In this document: piece after piece, positions 44,179 through 54,046 of the stretch | How positions within the stretch are numbered: position 1 is the first letter of the stretch | How the letters are laid out: every line of letters begins with the position of its first letter | NCBI RefSeq assembly: GCF_964204645.1 | Contig: NC_134026.1 | Coordinates: 12,114,450-12,178,449 of the forward strand | DNA from: Tubulanus polymorphus | Taxonomy: Eukaryota; Nemertea; Palaeonemertea; Tubulaniformes; Tubulanidae | Reading direction: 5' to 3' | DNA: 64,000 nucleotides | Notes under the pieces: generated by a model | Seen by the model: the letters and a program-made list of their open reading frames with translations, nothing else | What the model was told of the DNA's origin: nothing | The model's database searches: none | Made by a program: the position numbers and the translations under genes

Positions 44179-44752
44179 AATAAATTCATAATTAAATGGG
44201 TGTTGTAATCTAAATAGTAATTTTGATCTTTTATTATTTTTCAATTTATCCATATATTCATTATGTAAATCATGTGGAATAATATCATTTTCCCCAAGTT
44301 CATTTTTCATCGATTTTCTATCTTTATTGTAGAATAAAACTAGAAATCTTATATTGTCCCTAATGTTATCCCGAAATGTCTACCAGAAAAAGCTAAATAA
44401 CATGACTCACTCTCTCTCTCACTGACTCAATTTTTGAATCATGTAAATTTGCACAATCATCTATAATGAATAATGTATTTGATCCTTTATAAATATCTAT
44501 TGCTATTTTGATACAATTATCTAAATTTTCTTTTACTGTTTTAGGATCTAATATAATAAATTTATTATTTCTAGTAATATTTCTATCATAAGTTTGATTA
44601 AATTCATATGTTGGACAAAATAATACTATATTATCAAAATAGTTTTTATAAACAGTTTCTAATAAATTTAATATAAAATAAGTTTTTCCACAATTTGTTA
44701 CGCCAGAAATTAACATATTATGAGGCTCAAATATAAATAATTCCTTATTCAT
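44176..44752 (-). pseudogene. FtsK/A32-type packaging ATPase, broken
   Basis: The ATG at 44752 comes directly after the integrase stop (TAAATG). Residues ~10-25 hold the Walker A (MLISGVTNCGKTYFILNLL) and residues ~93-102 the Walker B (NTLFIIDDC), as in the genome-packaging ATPases of Polintons, virophages and large DNA viruses. The first frame stops at 44393. A second frame over 44340-44400 shows LAFSGRHFGIT, and the last part in a third frame gives NIRFLVLFYNKDRKSM and ends QHPFNYEFI at 44176. The segment between them is shorter than in the family, so an internal deletion accompanies the shifts. Not functional as assembled. Confidence 0.75.
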
Positions 44753-45876
44753 TTATATATTTTTAATTTTACTTGATAATATCCATTCATTGAATTTATC
44801 TGGCCATCCAACCCATTTTACTAAAGAATATTTTTTTCTTTTAATAGTTTTTGTTTTTAATACTTTTTCAATTTTATATTCTTGTTCTAAATTGTCAGTA
44901 GTTAAACTTAATTCTTCTTCGTAAAAGTAGCCATCAACTTCTTCACCACCTAAATCTTCTAATTTATAGACATATGGTTTTGTTGTTATTACCTTTTTTA
45001 TTTTATATATTTCCCTAGTAAAATTTCGATCGTATCCTTTGTCAAATATCTTTTTATACTTAGAAATTCTAACATTTTGACCAACTTTAAATTTAGGTTC
45101 ACCAAAATCATCTACAAGAAATGCTCCATTTAAATTATTTCAAACAATTTCAGCATTTTCAGGTTTTCTAGCATCAATAGGTTTCATTCCAATAGAAGAA
45201 TGATAAGAATTATTATATCCTTCTATCAATTTTGGTAAAACATCAATCCATTTAAAAGTATTATTTGCTGTAAAGTATTTCCACATTCTTGTTCTTAATG
45301 TTCTATTAAATCGTTCAACAACTGCTGCTTTTTATCCGATTTTGTTGAAAAATATTTAATATTATGATTATCTAAGAGTTCATGAACAAGTGAATTATCA
45401 AATTCTTTTCCATCATCAAATTTTATTTTTTCTGGTTTTATTTTATCATCCGAAAGAAATTTTCTTAAAACATTTGATGTTTGTGCAGCATCTTTTCTGT
45501 AAAGTGGGAAGCTCCATACATAACGACTAAAAATATCAATTATATTCAATATCCACCAATAATCATCATTATCTTTCTTAACATTTTTCGTATCAATTAA
45601 ATCTCCTTGCCACTGTTGATCTACATAACTTACCATAGTTTTACGAGTTTTATATTTTCTAACAATTTTTTTATGTGTTGTGTATGTTGGTTGTTCTAAC
45701 ATAAATTCATTTATATATTTATATTTAACTAAATCTTGTGGGATTATCTTATCTAATTTATCTTGTTTTACTTGACGCCATATATTTTTGGTAGAAGAAT
45801 AAGCAACCGAACTCTCAGGGTTGTAATATAAATTTCTTAAATATTGTTCTTTAGTATTAGGAGTTTTTTTTACCAC
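44753..45876 (-). pseudogene. Retroviral-type integrase with chromodomain, broken
   Basis: ATG at 45876 after a GATATATAAATGG motif. An N-terminal zinc-binding-like region is followed by the rve catalytic core: first Asp in QQWQGDLIDTKN, second in KIKFDDGKEFDNSL. At a T/A run (45329-45333) the frame shifts by one base, after which the third catalytic block reads AAVVERFNRTLRTRMWKYF. The linker has a TGA at 45140-45142 where the family usually has Trp. The end is a chromodomain-like KKYSLVKWVGWPDKFNEWIL. Polinton integrases have exactly this composition and insert the element into host DNA. Stop TAA (44753-44755) is fused to the ATPase start. Confidence 0.85.
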
Positions 45877-45910
45877 CCATTTATATATCGTTAATTTTAA
45901 CTTTATATTT

Positions 45911-47152
45911 CTAATATTGAATACTATTTAATTGAGAATTTACAATATTTAATTGCGCGTCAGATATAATATAAATATGCATTTTAAAATTTAAGCTTCC
46001 TTTTTTCTTTTTCATGAATAATTGTATTCCGTCTTTAGTGTTCTGTAGTTTTTTCCCAGAACCATGTAATGAATTATCCTCTGTTGTTCTAAAATCTAAT
46101 CATAATGCATATTTATTGCCGGTATAATAATCAATTTGATTAATATTACAATTTTCAGATGATTTTACTTTTTCATTCATAAAATGTTTTCTAATTTCTG
46201 GCCATTGATCAATCATTCTCATTCCTTGACAAAATATTTCATTTGGTATTCCTTCGAAAGTTATTTCTACTTTTGTTATTTCAGGATTATAATAATTATC
46301 TACCTTTATTGCGCCATTAGAATATGTTGCAATGGTGAAAAATATTAATAAACTTTTAATAGATCTTCTTGGGAAGTTAATATTCTCATTAATTATTTCA
46401 TCATTTGCATTAATAGTTATAGTTTGAAATTTATCAATATAATCATATAATAATGAAAATGCTTGATTGTATTGAGTTTGAATTGTGTTAGCAATATTTT
46501 CATTAGTTACTGTGTTATATTCTAAACATATATTCGATAATTTATAACCCATATCTTTAACAACGCTAGATAATACAATTTCATTTACAAATATTATCTC
46601 AAATATAATATCTTCTTGAATTACATATTTATATAAAGGTGCATTATTATTTATCAATTCAAAGTCTAATGGAATTTTATATTTGCTTCCATAAATCTTT
46701 TTAATCAAATTATCTACGCCATTAGCTACTACTGCATTATTGGCTTCAGATCTTAATTTATTTTGGTTTTCCGATTGAATGCCTTGAAATATCATATTAT
46801 TTCTATTTTCTTTAGTTAACCATAAATCTTTATAATGCATAAATAAATTATAATCATCTAATGAGAAAACTGTTTCTGGACCAATCTTTATAGTTAATTT
46901 TTTAATCAAATATCTTCCAACATTATCAACAACATAATTATTATTATTACCAGTTACTTTTATATCGGCTGATAAATAAATACTATTTGGAACATAAAAA
47001 GTATTTTGTGTTAATCTAGGAATTCTAACATATAAAGTTTCATCGGGATTAATATTTGAAGGATTATGAGTAATTATATGATGTGATCTTTCTGCTTTAA
47101 TAGCATTAGATATTCTAGAAATCTTAGAAGGACTTATATAACTCCCACTCAT
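45911..47152 (-). pseudogene. Major capsid protein candidate (double jelly-roll), one nonsense codon
   Basis: ATG at 47152 follows TTTTTTTGTTAAATAAATG. About 350 residues read without a break, with NTFYVPNSIYLSADIKVTG near the start, NVGRYLIKKLTIKIG and MHYKDLWLTKENRNNMIFQG, an arrangement I associate with Polinton/adintovirus major capsid proteins. A TGA at 46100-46102 then stops the frame; the same frame continues for 62 codons (LDFRTTEDNSLHGSGKKLQN) to TAG at 45911. Total 413 codons, smaller than many double jelly-roll capsids but in range for this lineage. Assignment rests on recalled family features, not a search. Confidence 0.7.
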
Positions 47153-47172
47153 TTATTTAACAAAAAAATTAA

Positions 47173-47643
47173 TTATTTATTTTTTATTATTTTTTCTTGA
47201 TATCTTTTTGATATCATATTCACTAACCCAAAAATAATAGCACTTACAAGTGTAATTAAAAATAAAATAATATGTTCAGCAGCAAAGTTAAGAATATTAC
47301 CTGCAGATTTCAATATAAAACCAACAATTGATGCAATAATTCCTGGTAAAGCTGCAGCAGATTTTTTAGATAGTTCCCATAAATATTTTGCTAATTTCTT
47401 TAAACCATCCTTAACTTTATATTTTATAGAATTATTATCATTCGGGGGTTTTTCCGGTTTATTGGGAGTAGGAGTAGATTTCAAAGAATTTGATATTGCT
47501 AAACCAATTGTTGTAAATAACATAGTTACAGCTGTTAGAATTGAAAGAATTGTTATTCCTTCTAATTTAAATAATAACTTTATTCTATCTTTTAATGATA
47601 TTTCAGAATTTGGTTTAATCAACAAATCTTTAAAAATAACTTA
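47173..47643 (-). CDS. Three-segment membrane protein of Polinton type
   Basis: The frame is open from about 47643 to TAA at 47173 but has no ATG near its start; the first plausible residues are KDLLIKPNSEISLKDRI. Hydrophobic stretches: ILSILTAVTMLFTTIGLAI, ALPGIIASIVGFILKSAGNI and IILFLITLVSAIIFGLVNM, with a Pro-rich linker (STPTPNKPEKPP). It lies between the capsid gene and a coiled-coil gene. Either the start codon is lost or a shift lies upstream. A virion membrane-active or minor capsid role is possible but unproven. Confidence 0.5.
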
Positions 47644-47683
47644 ATAATCTATTAATATTATAATCATATGATTTTAATAATAA

Positions 47684-48616
47684 TTAAATTTCTTCTTTCT
47701 GTACTTCTAAATTATCTTTTAAATTATTAATTTCTTTTTCTAATCGTAATTCTTTTTGCCTATATTCTATTTCATCAATTACTTGATGATCTAAATCAGA
47801 CTTTTATTGTTCTATTTCTTTATCTTTATCAGTTAATTCTTTTTCTAAAAATCTAATTTTAAAATCTCTTATGCTTCATTTCTTATACTAATAATTTCTC
47901 TAATTGCTTTATCAGAAATTATATTTAAATCTTCTAATTGTTGATCTGTTGCATCAATTAATCCATTCGGTAAAAGTTTTTCAATTGGAACTTTATTTGA
48001 TTTAAGTTTACTAGTTTTGGAAGTTATATTCTGTTCAGAAGTTGTTTCTGTTTCTGATTTCTTTTTGATTATTTCAAATAATTCATTAATTCTTTGTTTA
48101 AATACGTCTATATCATTACCAGTTAATTCTTGTTTTATAACAGCAGTTATTACATTACTATTGCTAATTCTTTTAATTCTATCTGGATCTAAATCACTCA
48201 AAGTTGATTTTGTTAATATTTTATTTTTATTATTTTTATAAGTGATATCAATATAATAATCACCTTTCAAATGATAATACCATTATTTTACCATTATCTA
48301 AAAATTTTAATTGATCTGCTAAAGGTCCAACGTCTTCATCATTTATGTTAAGTTTAGAATTTTCAATTATACGTTCTAATTTAGGTATTTTGTTTAAATT
48401 ATCTAAATCTTGTTTTACTAAATCTGGGTCTAAATTTTCAGGATTTAATTGTGATTCTGCATTTTTAATATAATCAGGCATATTCAAATTATTATTATAT
48501 TCTGGCTCATTACCGTCATTAAAACTTGTTTCACTAAAATCAGGCGGTTGTTCATCAGTTATGCCAGGTTCATCAAAATTATCCATTCCAATATCTTCTC
48601 CACCTTCTACATCCAT
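47684..48616 (-). pseudogene. Acidic/coiled-coil protein, broken by shifts
   Basis: ATG at 48616 follows TTTTTTATTATATAAATGG. Residues 1-118 are acidic (MDVEGGEDIGMDNFDEPGIT). At about 48275 the frame shifts and continues as GDYYIDITYKNNKNKI and ITAVIKQELTGNDIDVFKQR. At about 47875 it shifts again to a coiled coil (RFLEKELTDKDKEIEQ, stop TAA, then YRQKELRLEKEINNLKDNL), ending at 47684. Taken together this looks like one ~310-residue gene with two one-base shifts and one nonsense codon, rather than three small genes. Function unknown. Confidence 0.5.
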
Positions 48617-48632
48617 TTATATAATAAAAAAA

Positions 48633-49382
48633 TTAAAATTTAAAATATAATATTCCTCCTATAACAATTCCTATACAAGTTAAAGCTAATTTAGTATTTT
48701 CATGGGATTTATTATCATCATTTAGTTTAATTATTTCATGTTGAATATTATCAGTTTTTATATCTTCTGATGTATTGTAATCTTTTATTTTAGAATCATT
48801 ATTTAATTTAATATTATTAGTTTTAGTTTCTGTTGATTGAATGTGTTTTTTATTTTTTTCACCTTCCATTAATTTTGGAGCAGTAATAATCTTTTTATTT
48901 ATATCATTCAATCCAAATGAATTATTTATTGTTGCAGTTTTAATTAGATTATTGTAACCAATTATGTTTCCCATCTTTAATACTAAATCATTAGAAATAA
49001 TTAATAGATTAGGGCCTATACAATAATTTAATCTAATATGTGATTTATCTAAATAATTTTGATATCTTACAATGTTTTCTGGAATCGATCTATTTTTATC
49101 ATTATGAATTGAATCTTCAAATAATACTTTAAATTGTTTCTGCGCATCGAATGAGGTGTTATCATTTCCAATTATTGGTGATCTTGTTTCAACTTGCGCA
49201 CCTAAAATACATATCAAATAAGTTCTAATTGATTGATTTATTCTTTGTATTCCAGCTTTAGTAAAACCTTCACTATTTTCTAAAATGAAATTAACCCAAC
49301 CATTATTGTTTTGTTGTTGTATATTATTATAATATTTTGGTAATTCATTCCAATTTAGTGTTCTTATATCTGAATTTGTCAT
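48633..49382 (-). CDS. Unrecognised protein with C-terminal membrane anchor
   Basis: 249 residues, intact. An ordered N-terminal domain (NWNELPKYYNNIQQQ, IRTYLICILGAQVETRSPII, YLDKSHIRLNYCIGPNLLII) is followed by a polar Asn/Lys/Asp linker and a C-terminal hydrophobic segment (LALTCIGIVIGGILYFKF), i.e. tail-anchored. Its ATG overlaps the stop of the preceding gene (TAATGA at 49380-49385), so the two are probably expressed together. It lacks its own T-run promoter. No family recognised. Confidence 0.5.
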   Translation of the reverse strand: MTNSDIRTLNWNELPKYYNNIQQQNNNGWVNFILENSEGFTKAGIQRINQSIRTYLICILGAQVETRSPIIGNDNTSFDAQKQFKVLFEDSIHNDKNRSIPENIVRYQNYLDKSHIRLNYCIGPNLLIISNDLVLKMGNIIGYNNLIKTATINNSFGLNDINKKIITAPKLMEGEKNKKHIQSTETKTNNIKLNNDSKIKDYNTSEDIKTDNIQHEIIKLNDDNKSHENTKLALTCIGIVIGGILYFKF

Positions 49383-49957
49383 TATTTTTCAAATTCTTTA
49401 GTATATAATATTCCTAATCCACCCATTGTTCCAATTTTTGCTCTAAAATCTTTATTTGAATTAATATTAAATTCATTACATATTTTATAAAACTTAGAAA
49501 AATTAATATTATTATTTAGTTCTTTAAAATATTTTGAACCTGGTAAAGGACATTCTAATTCATCTAATATTAATTTTATTTGAAAATATGTATGAAATCT
49601 AAAAAGTGATAACATCAATGGTAAACTTGGTTTATTCAAATGATCATTCCAACTTATTCCACATCCTGTTGTTGCGCAATAAACAGCAAAATTTAATTGG
49701 TTCTGCCAATACTTCATATTAGATTTTAATAACCATTGTTTTGCCTCATTTAAATTTTTAAAATTAATTGTATACACATGAAATATATTTTCCATCTTTA
49801 CATGAAAATTATTACTTTCAGTAACATAAATATATAAATCAATTAATGAATTTAAAACTTCATTTCTATATGTAATATCTTTATTAAAATCTATTGCTGG
49901 AATATTATATTTAATTGATTTATTGTATTGGAAAGCTGTTGGAAAACTATCTACCAT
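49382..49957 (-). CDS. Conserved-looking Polinton protein of unknown function
   Basis: 191 residues from an ATG in TTTTTTATTATATAAATGG. Contains LNEAKQWLLKSNMKYWQNQL, NFAVYCATTGCGISWNDHLN and LFRFHTYFQIKLILDEL, ending KIGTMGGLGILYTKEFEK. The Cys-Ala-Thr-Thr-Gly-Cys-Gly block is distinctive, and I associate this protein type with Polintons, without a known role. Overlaps by 11 bp the end of the gene upstream (49947-50391) and by 1 bp the next one. Confidence 0.55.
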   Translation of the reverse strand: MVDSFPTAFQYNKSIKYNIPAIDFNKDITYRNEVLNSLIDLYIYVTESNNFHVKMENIFHVYTINFKNLNEAKQWLLKSNMKYWQNQLNFAVYCATTGCGISWNDHLNKPSLPLMLSLFRFHTYFQIKLILDELECPLPGSKYFKELNNNINFSKFYKICNEFNINSNKDFRAKIGTMGGLGILYTKEFEK

Positions 49958-50391
49958 TTATATAATAAAAAATTAATTCTTTTAATAATTTATCTTGTTC
50001 TTCAACTGTTATATGGCCATTTAAACTTATTATATAATCTAGTGTATTCTTTAATTTATTAATTTCTTTTATATTAGTTTTAATTTTTTCTTCATTACTT
50101 TTTATATTTAATTTTGAACTTATACCAGTTAAAACACTTGAACTTAATCCTAATACGCCAATTGATAAAGCTAAAGGTGTTAATGGACTGAATATTGCTA
50201 GAAATGTTATAACAGAACTAATTGTAACCGAACCACTAATAATAAAATAATATATAATTTTAGATTTTAAATATTTTTTCTTTTTAACTTTTAAATCATT
50301 TTCAAATTATAATATTTGTTTCTCTAAATATGTTTTTAATTTTATTTATATCATGAGGAATGATATCAATATTATCAACTTTATCTTCCAT
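49947..50391 (-). pseudogene. Small two-helix membrane protein, broken
   Basis: ATG at 50391 follows AATTTTTTTTCTAAATAAATGG and opens MEDKVDNIDIIPHDINKIKN. Around 50305-50315 the frame shifts (a TAA also occurs), after which the coding resumes: KSKIIYYFIISGSVTISSVI, FLAIFSPLTPLALSIGVLGL and ISLNGHITVEEQDKLLKEL, ending at 49947 inside the start of the next gene. Two membrane segments and a helical tail are visible. No family recognised. Confidence 0.45.
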
Positions 50392-50410
50392 TTATTTAGA
50401 AAAAAAATTA

Positions 50411-50833
50411 CTAATTAGTAAATTTATATGCTACAAATATAACAATAACTGTTCCACCTAAAATCCAAATTATTTCATATTTCTGTTGTTCTTTACTTGG
50501 GGTATAATAATCTGATAATTTAGGTTTGTATAGATGTAATTTTTCTTTATTGGTTACCGCGTTATATAAACTCATTGCATCATCGACTGATTGAAAATCT
50601 CTATGTGAAATCTTCTGATCATATAATTCCGCGTTAATATAATCCATATAGTTTTGTCTCTTTTCTCTATATTCTTCTGCAGCTTTATTATATTTTTTCT
50701 AATGCTAAGTTATGTCTTTTTTGTTCTGATAATGAACCATTTTTATCAATATGCTTAAATAAATAACCGCCACCAGTAAATGCTAAAGCGTTAACAATTG
50801 CCGATCCTATAATAGTTATAATTGCAGAAGCCA
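50411..50833 (-). pseudogene. Conserved Polinton membrane protein, one shift
   Basis: ATG at 50833 (TTTTACTAAATAAATGG) opens MASAIITIIGSAIVNALAFT, a hydrophobic start, then EQKRHNLALEK. An A-run at about 50696 shifts the frame by one base; it continues YNKAAEEYREKRQNYMDYIN, LYKPKLSDYYTPSKEQQKYE and a C-terminal membrane segment IIWILGGTVIVIFVAY. The layout (N-terminal hydrophobic segment, KRH-rich helix, SDYY/P, C-terminal anchor) is one I recall as recurrent in animal Polintons. Role unknown. Confidence 0.55.
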
Positions 50834-50858
50834 TTTATTTAGTAAAATAATTACGTAT

Positions 50859-51080
50859 TTATATGGGAGGAATATATTTTTGTTTTTCTAAATAATCAAT
50901 AGTTAAATTAGATAAAGTAACTGCAAATGTTAATTTTAAGATATCATTTATATCAAATCTATCAACATTAACACTTCGCATTTTAAATACTTTTTTTAAT
51001 ACCATTGAATAACCAACAGTTCCAACTGATAGTAATGCTCCATTATATAATCCAGTTATTATCCACTTATTATCACTCAT
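50859..51080 (-). CDS. Small conserved Polinton membrane protein
   Basis: 73 residues, intact, ATG in TTTTTTTGATAAATAAATG. Hydrophobic segment ITGLYNGALLSVGTVGYSMV near the start, then DINDILKLTFAVTLSNLTID and a short tail YLEKQKYIPP. Similar small proteins sit beside the previous gene in other Polintons as I recall. It ends at 50859, 26 bp before the next start. Confidence 0.55.
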   Translation of the reverse strand: MSDNKWIITGLYNGALLSVGTVGYSMVLKKVFKMRSVNVDRFDINDILKLTFAVTLSNLTIDYLEKQKYIPPI

Positions 51081-51437
51081 TTATTTATCAAAAAAATTAC
51101 TATCTTCAAAATATTTAGTTAACTTATTTATGATTATTTCAACATTTATTTCATTACTAGTTTCATTTGTATATATTTCAATTATTATTTTTTTAATATC
51201 AGCGATGATAAAATCTTCATCTAATTTATAAAATCTTAAAGATTCTCTAATTAAATTAGTAAACTTTTCTACATTTAAAGTTTCTTTATCTATTGTTGTT
51301 TCATACTCAAATGTTGTTTCATTAAAAAATGTAATATTTTTGATATGAGTTATTACATCATTAATGTTGAATTTCATTTCTTTCTCACGTTTCAAATCAA
51401 ATCCGAAACATATACTCGGTCCAACAGTTATATTCAT
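51081..51437 (-). CDS. Unrecognised 118-residue protein
   Basis: ATG at 51437 in AATTTTTTCATTATATAAATG. A short hydrophobic start (MNITVGPSICFGFDLKREKE), then alternating acidic/hydrophobic sequence (EKFTNLIRESLRFYKLDEDF, IIADIKKIIIEIYTNETSNE). No membrane segment and no recognised motif. Its stop abuts the next ATG (51080), an operon-like packing. Confidence 0.5.
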   Translation of the reverse strand: MNITVGPSICFGFDLKREKEMKFNINDVITHIKNITFFNETTFEYETTIDKETLNVEKFTNLIRESLRFYKLDEDFIIADIKKIIIEIYTNETSNEINVEIIINKLTKYFEDSNFFDK

Positions 51438-51453
51438 TTATATAATGAAAAAA

Positions 51454-52209
51454 TTACTCTTTACATCTTTTAACTAATTCATAAATTACAGGAAAGTTAT
51501 TCAAATCAATTAAATATCCATTGTGATTTCTTATTTCTAATTTAAAATTATTAAATTGAGGAATACAAGGTTTAAAATCACATTCAGCTAAATTATAATT
51601 TATTTGCGTTCCAAATTGTTTAATATTTTTTAATGGTTAAATATTTAATATACTAGAATTACAAATTGTATCTTTAGTTGCTTCAAATGTTTTTGTTGGG
51701 TCAATTAAATTGCAATGAATATAAAAGTGTGTAAAAGGTATTATATTTGAGCTACCTTCTGCGTTTCCAGTAACAATACGCGATTTAATTCCTAACATTT
51801 TAGCTATTGGTTTGTTTACCATAAATTTATTTTGTTCATTGGCTAACTTTATTTTAATTTTATCAGAACTATCACTTTTTATAAATCTATTTGAAAATTT
51901 ATCTTCACTTTCAAGTTTTAATCGTGCTTTCCGATTAATTTCTTGGCCTAATGTTTCTAAATTATATAACCCTGGTTTTAAAAATAGATGAAACCATTTA
52001 TTTATATTTCCAATATGAATTAAAAAGTCTCTTTGTTCAAAAGTTTTAGCCGATATATTATAAAAAGAGTTACATAAACTTATATTAACTAATTTTAAAT
52101 CAACACAATTCTTAAATTCTCTATCTAATTGAACTAGTAAATTATGTGATTTATAATTTGTAAGTTATCTAGAATCAACAAATATTCTGTATTCTTTTAA
52201 TTCACCCAT
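51454..52209 (-). pseudogene. Penton-like minor capsid candidate, two nonsense codons
   Basis: ATG at 52209 (TTTTTTTGTGTTATAAATAATG). One frame runs 251 codons but is cut by TAA at about 52165 and at 51637. Segments read SLCNSFYNISAKTFEQRDFL, WFHLFLKPGLYNLETLGQEI, IKLANEQNKFMVNKPIAKML and, near the end, FNNFK LEIRNHNGYLIDL (written with a gap). The order 'K.G.Y...T', 'N..F......ML' and 'EIRN..GYLIDL' resembles the penton/minor capsid-type proteins of Polintons. The assignment is from memory of the family and is moderate. Confidence 0.45.
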
Positions 52210-52267
52210 TATTTATAACACAAAAAAATTACCTCTCATCACCACTGGTAATTTTTTTCCCTAATAA
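52210..52267. promoter_or_regulatory. Bidirectional promoter, internal copy of inner terminal-repeat sequence
   Basis: 58 bp between two outward genes. Rightward: CTCATCACCACTGGTAAT, then TTTTTTTCCCTAATAAATGG, nearly identical to the inner terminal repeat at both element ends. Leftward: TAATTTTTTTGTGTTATAAAT before the ATG at 52209. Both halves have the T-run and TAAAT elements. Confidence 0.65.
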
Positions 52268-53594
52268 ATGGATGAGAAGATACCATGTGAAATTTGTGGT
52301 GAACTTCTAAGAAAAAATAATATGGCTCGACATATGAAAAAACATAATGAAAATTATAAACCCCCTAAACTAAACTGTCCAAAATGTAATAAATTATTCT
52401 CAAGAAATTATGTTAAAAAACATTCCGAGAAGTGTAAAATTAATGGCGCAACGGCTAATGTTGATAGTAATGAAAGTAATAGTAATTCTGTTGAAGTTGA
52501 ACCTGAAATTATTTGGAAAAGACCTTTCTTATTCTATGACAAGGATAATATGAAAGATCATTTCTGTGCCTTGTCAAATGAAATTTAGTCCTGAAAATAT
52601 AGAAGCTTGGGAGAATCATCAATTTCGTGAAGTACATATAGATAAAATTTCTAATAAATTTGAAGCAGAATTCAATGAAAGAAAAAATAGTTTATTAGAA
52701 AAAATAAAATATGAGAAAACGTTACCAGATAATAAAGAAACAGTTGAAAAGTTAGAAAAACAATATAATGAATTAACAAGAAAAACATATTATTGTAAAT
52801 ATTGTAAATTTATTATTACAACAAGTAATTCAAATCTACATAATAGAACAATAAAACATAAAGAAAACGTAAGAAAATACCAGGAGCTTAATGAAGATCT
52901 ATTACCAATAGATTATGAACACAAATGCCCACAATGTAATTATGCGACCTTAAGGCAAGAAGGTACTGTGTTATTTTGTAATGAATGTGGATGGCAAAAG
53001 AATTTATGGGGTGAAGAAAAAACTAGAGATTTTCTCATAGAACCTAAATCAGATTATCTAGATGAAATTTTTAAAATATTTTCTATAGAAGATCATACAC
53101 CAGAATATAAGCAATGGCTTGAAAAAATGAAAATAATAGAAAATAAAAATGGTGAAATAACTAAAAAAGATATTATAAAAACAATTATTCCATCAACATT
53201 TAACACAAAACAAAAGAAAATGTATTTATATTTATTATTTAACGATTATTATGAAAAACCTAAATTAACAGAAGAAGATATGGAAAATATAAAAAGAACA
53301 TTCAAACAAATATGAATGTATCATTTGGAAAATAGAATAACAGATTCAATTAATTATGAATTCTTTTTAAATAAGATTGTAAATTATTTAAACATCGATA
53401 TTATAATTCCATTTGACGAATTAACAAACAAAAAGAAACAAAGAGAGCGATATGAAATGTGGTACAAGATAGAAATTTATTTAAATGAGAAAAATGAAAT
53501 GGAAGAACCTAAACAAATTATACGAGAACAATTAAATGAAAATGAAGAAGCCAATAGTGATTTCGAGTATGATGATATTGATTTTCTGTTTTAA
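52268..53594 (+). pseudogene. Multi-zinc-finger protein, broken
   Basis: ATG at 52268 after TAATAAATGG. N-terminal C2H2-type fingers CEICGELLRKNNMARHMKKH and CPKCNKLFSRNYVKKHSEKC. Near 52575 the frame shifts by one base in the middle of another finger and goes on with CQMKFSPENIEAWENHQFRE, YYCKYCKFIITTSNSNLHNR and CPQCNYATLRQEGTVLFCNE. A TGA at 53313-53315 interrupts before MYHLENRITDSINYEFFLNK; the frame ends in TAA at 53592-53594, whose bases overlap the stop of the polymerase gene on the other strand. Probably one ~440-residue nucleic-acid-binding protein. The only right-pointing long gene of the element. Confidence 0.6.
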
Positions 53595-54046
53595 TGGCCA
53601 TAAGGTAATGTTTTTATACCATCATCTAAAATATGCCTTTTATCATCAAATGGATTCAAACTAGTTTTTTCAACTTCATTAATGTACATCTCGTGATCTT
53701 CTGATCTTAAACAATTCATTTTATGTTTCATTACAATTGAGTTATATAAACACTTTATATAATCTTGAAATTCTATATGTTTATCAACCACATGTTTTGT
53801 TATTCCTTTTAACTTTTTAGCTTCATGATCTTTTGTTCTGTAACTATACATTTTACTTCTTATCCCAACAAATTCAATCATCTCATCACCCCCTAATTCA
53901 TCTTTAAATTTACCAGGAATCTTTTTATTATCTTTGCTAAATAGTTCATGATCTTTGGGATAATTGCTAAAATCAAAATGATGTTTTAATGTTTTTAAGT
54001 CTTTTGTTATGTCATTTGTGTTGATTTTTAGTATGTAGGCATCCGT

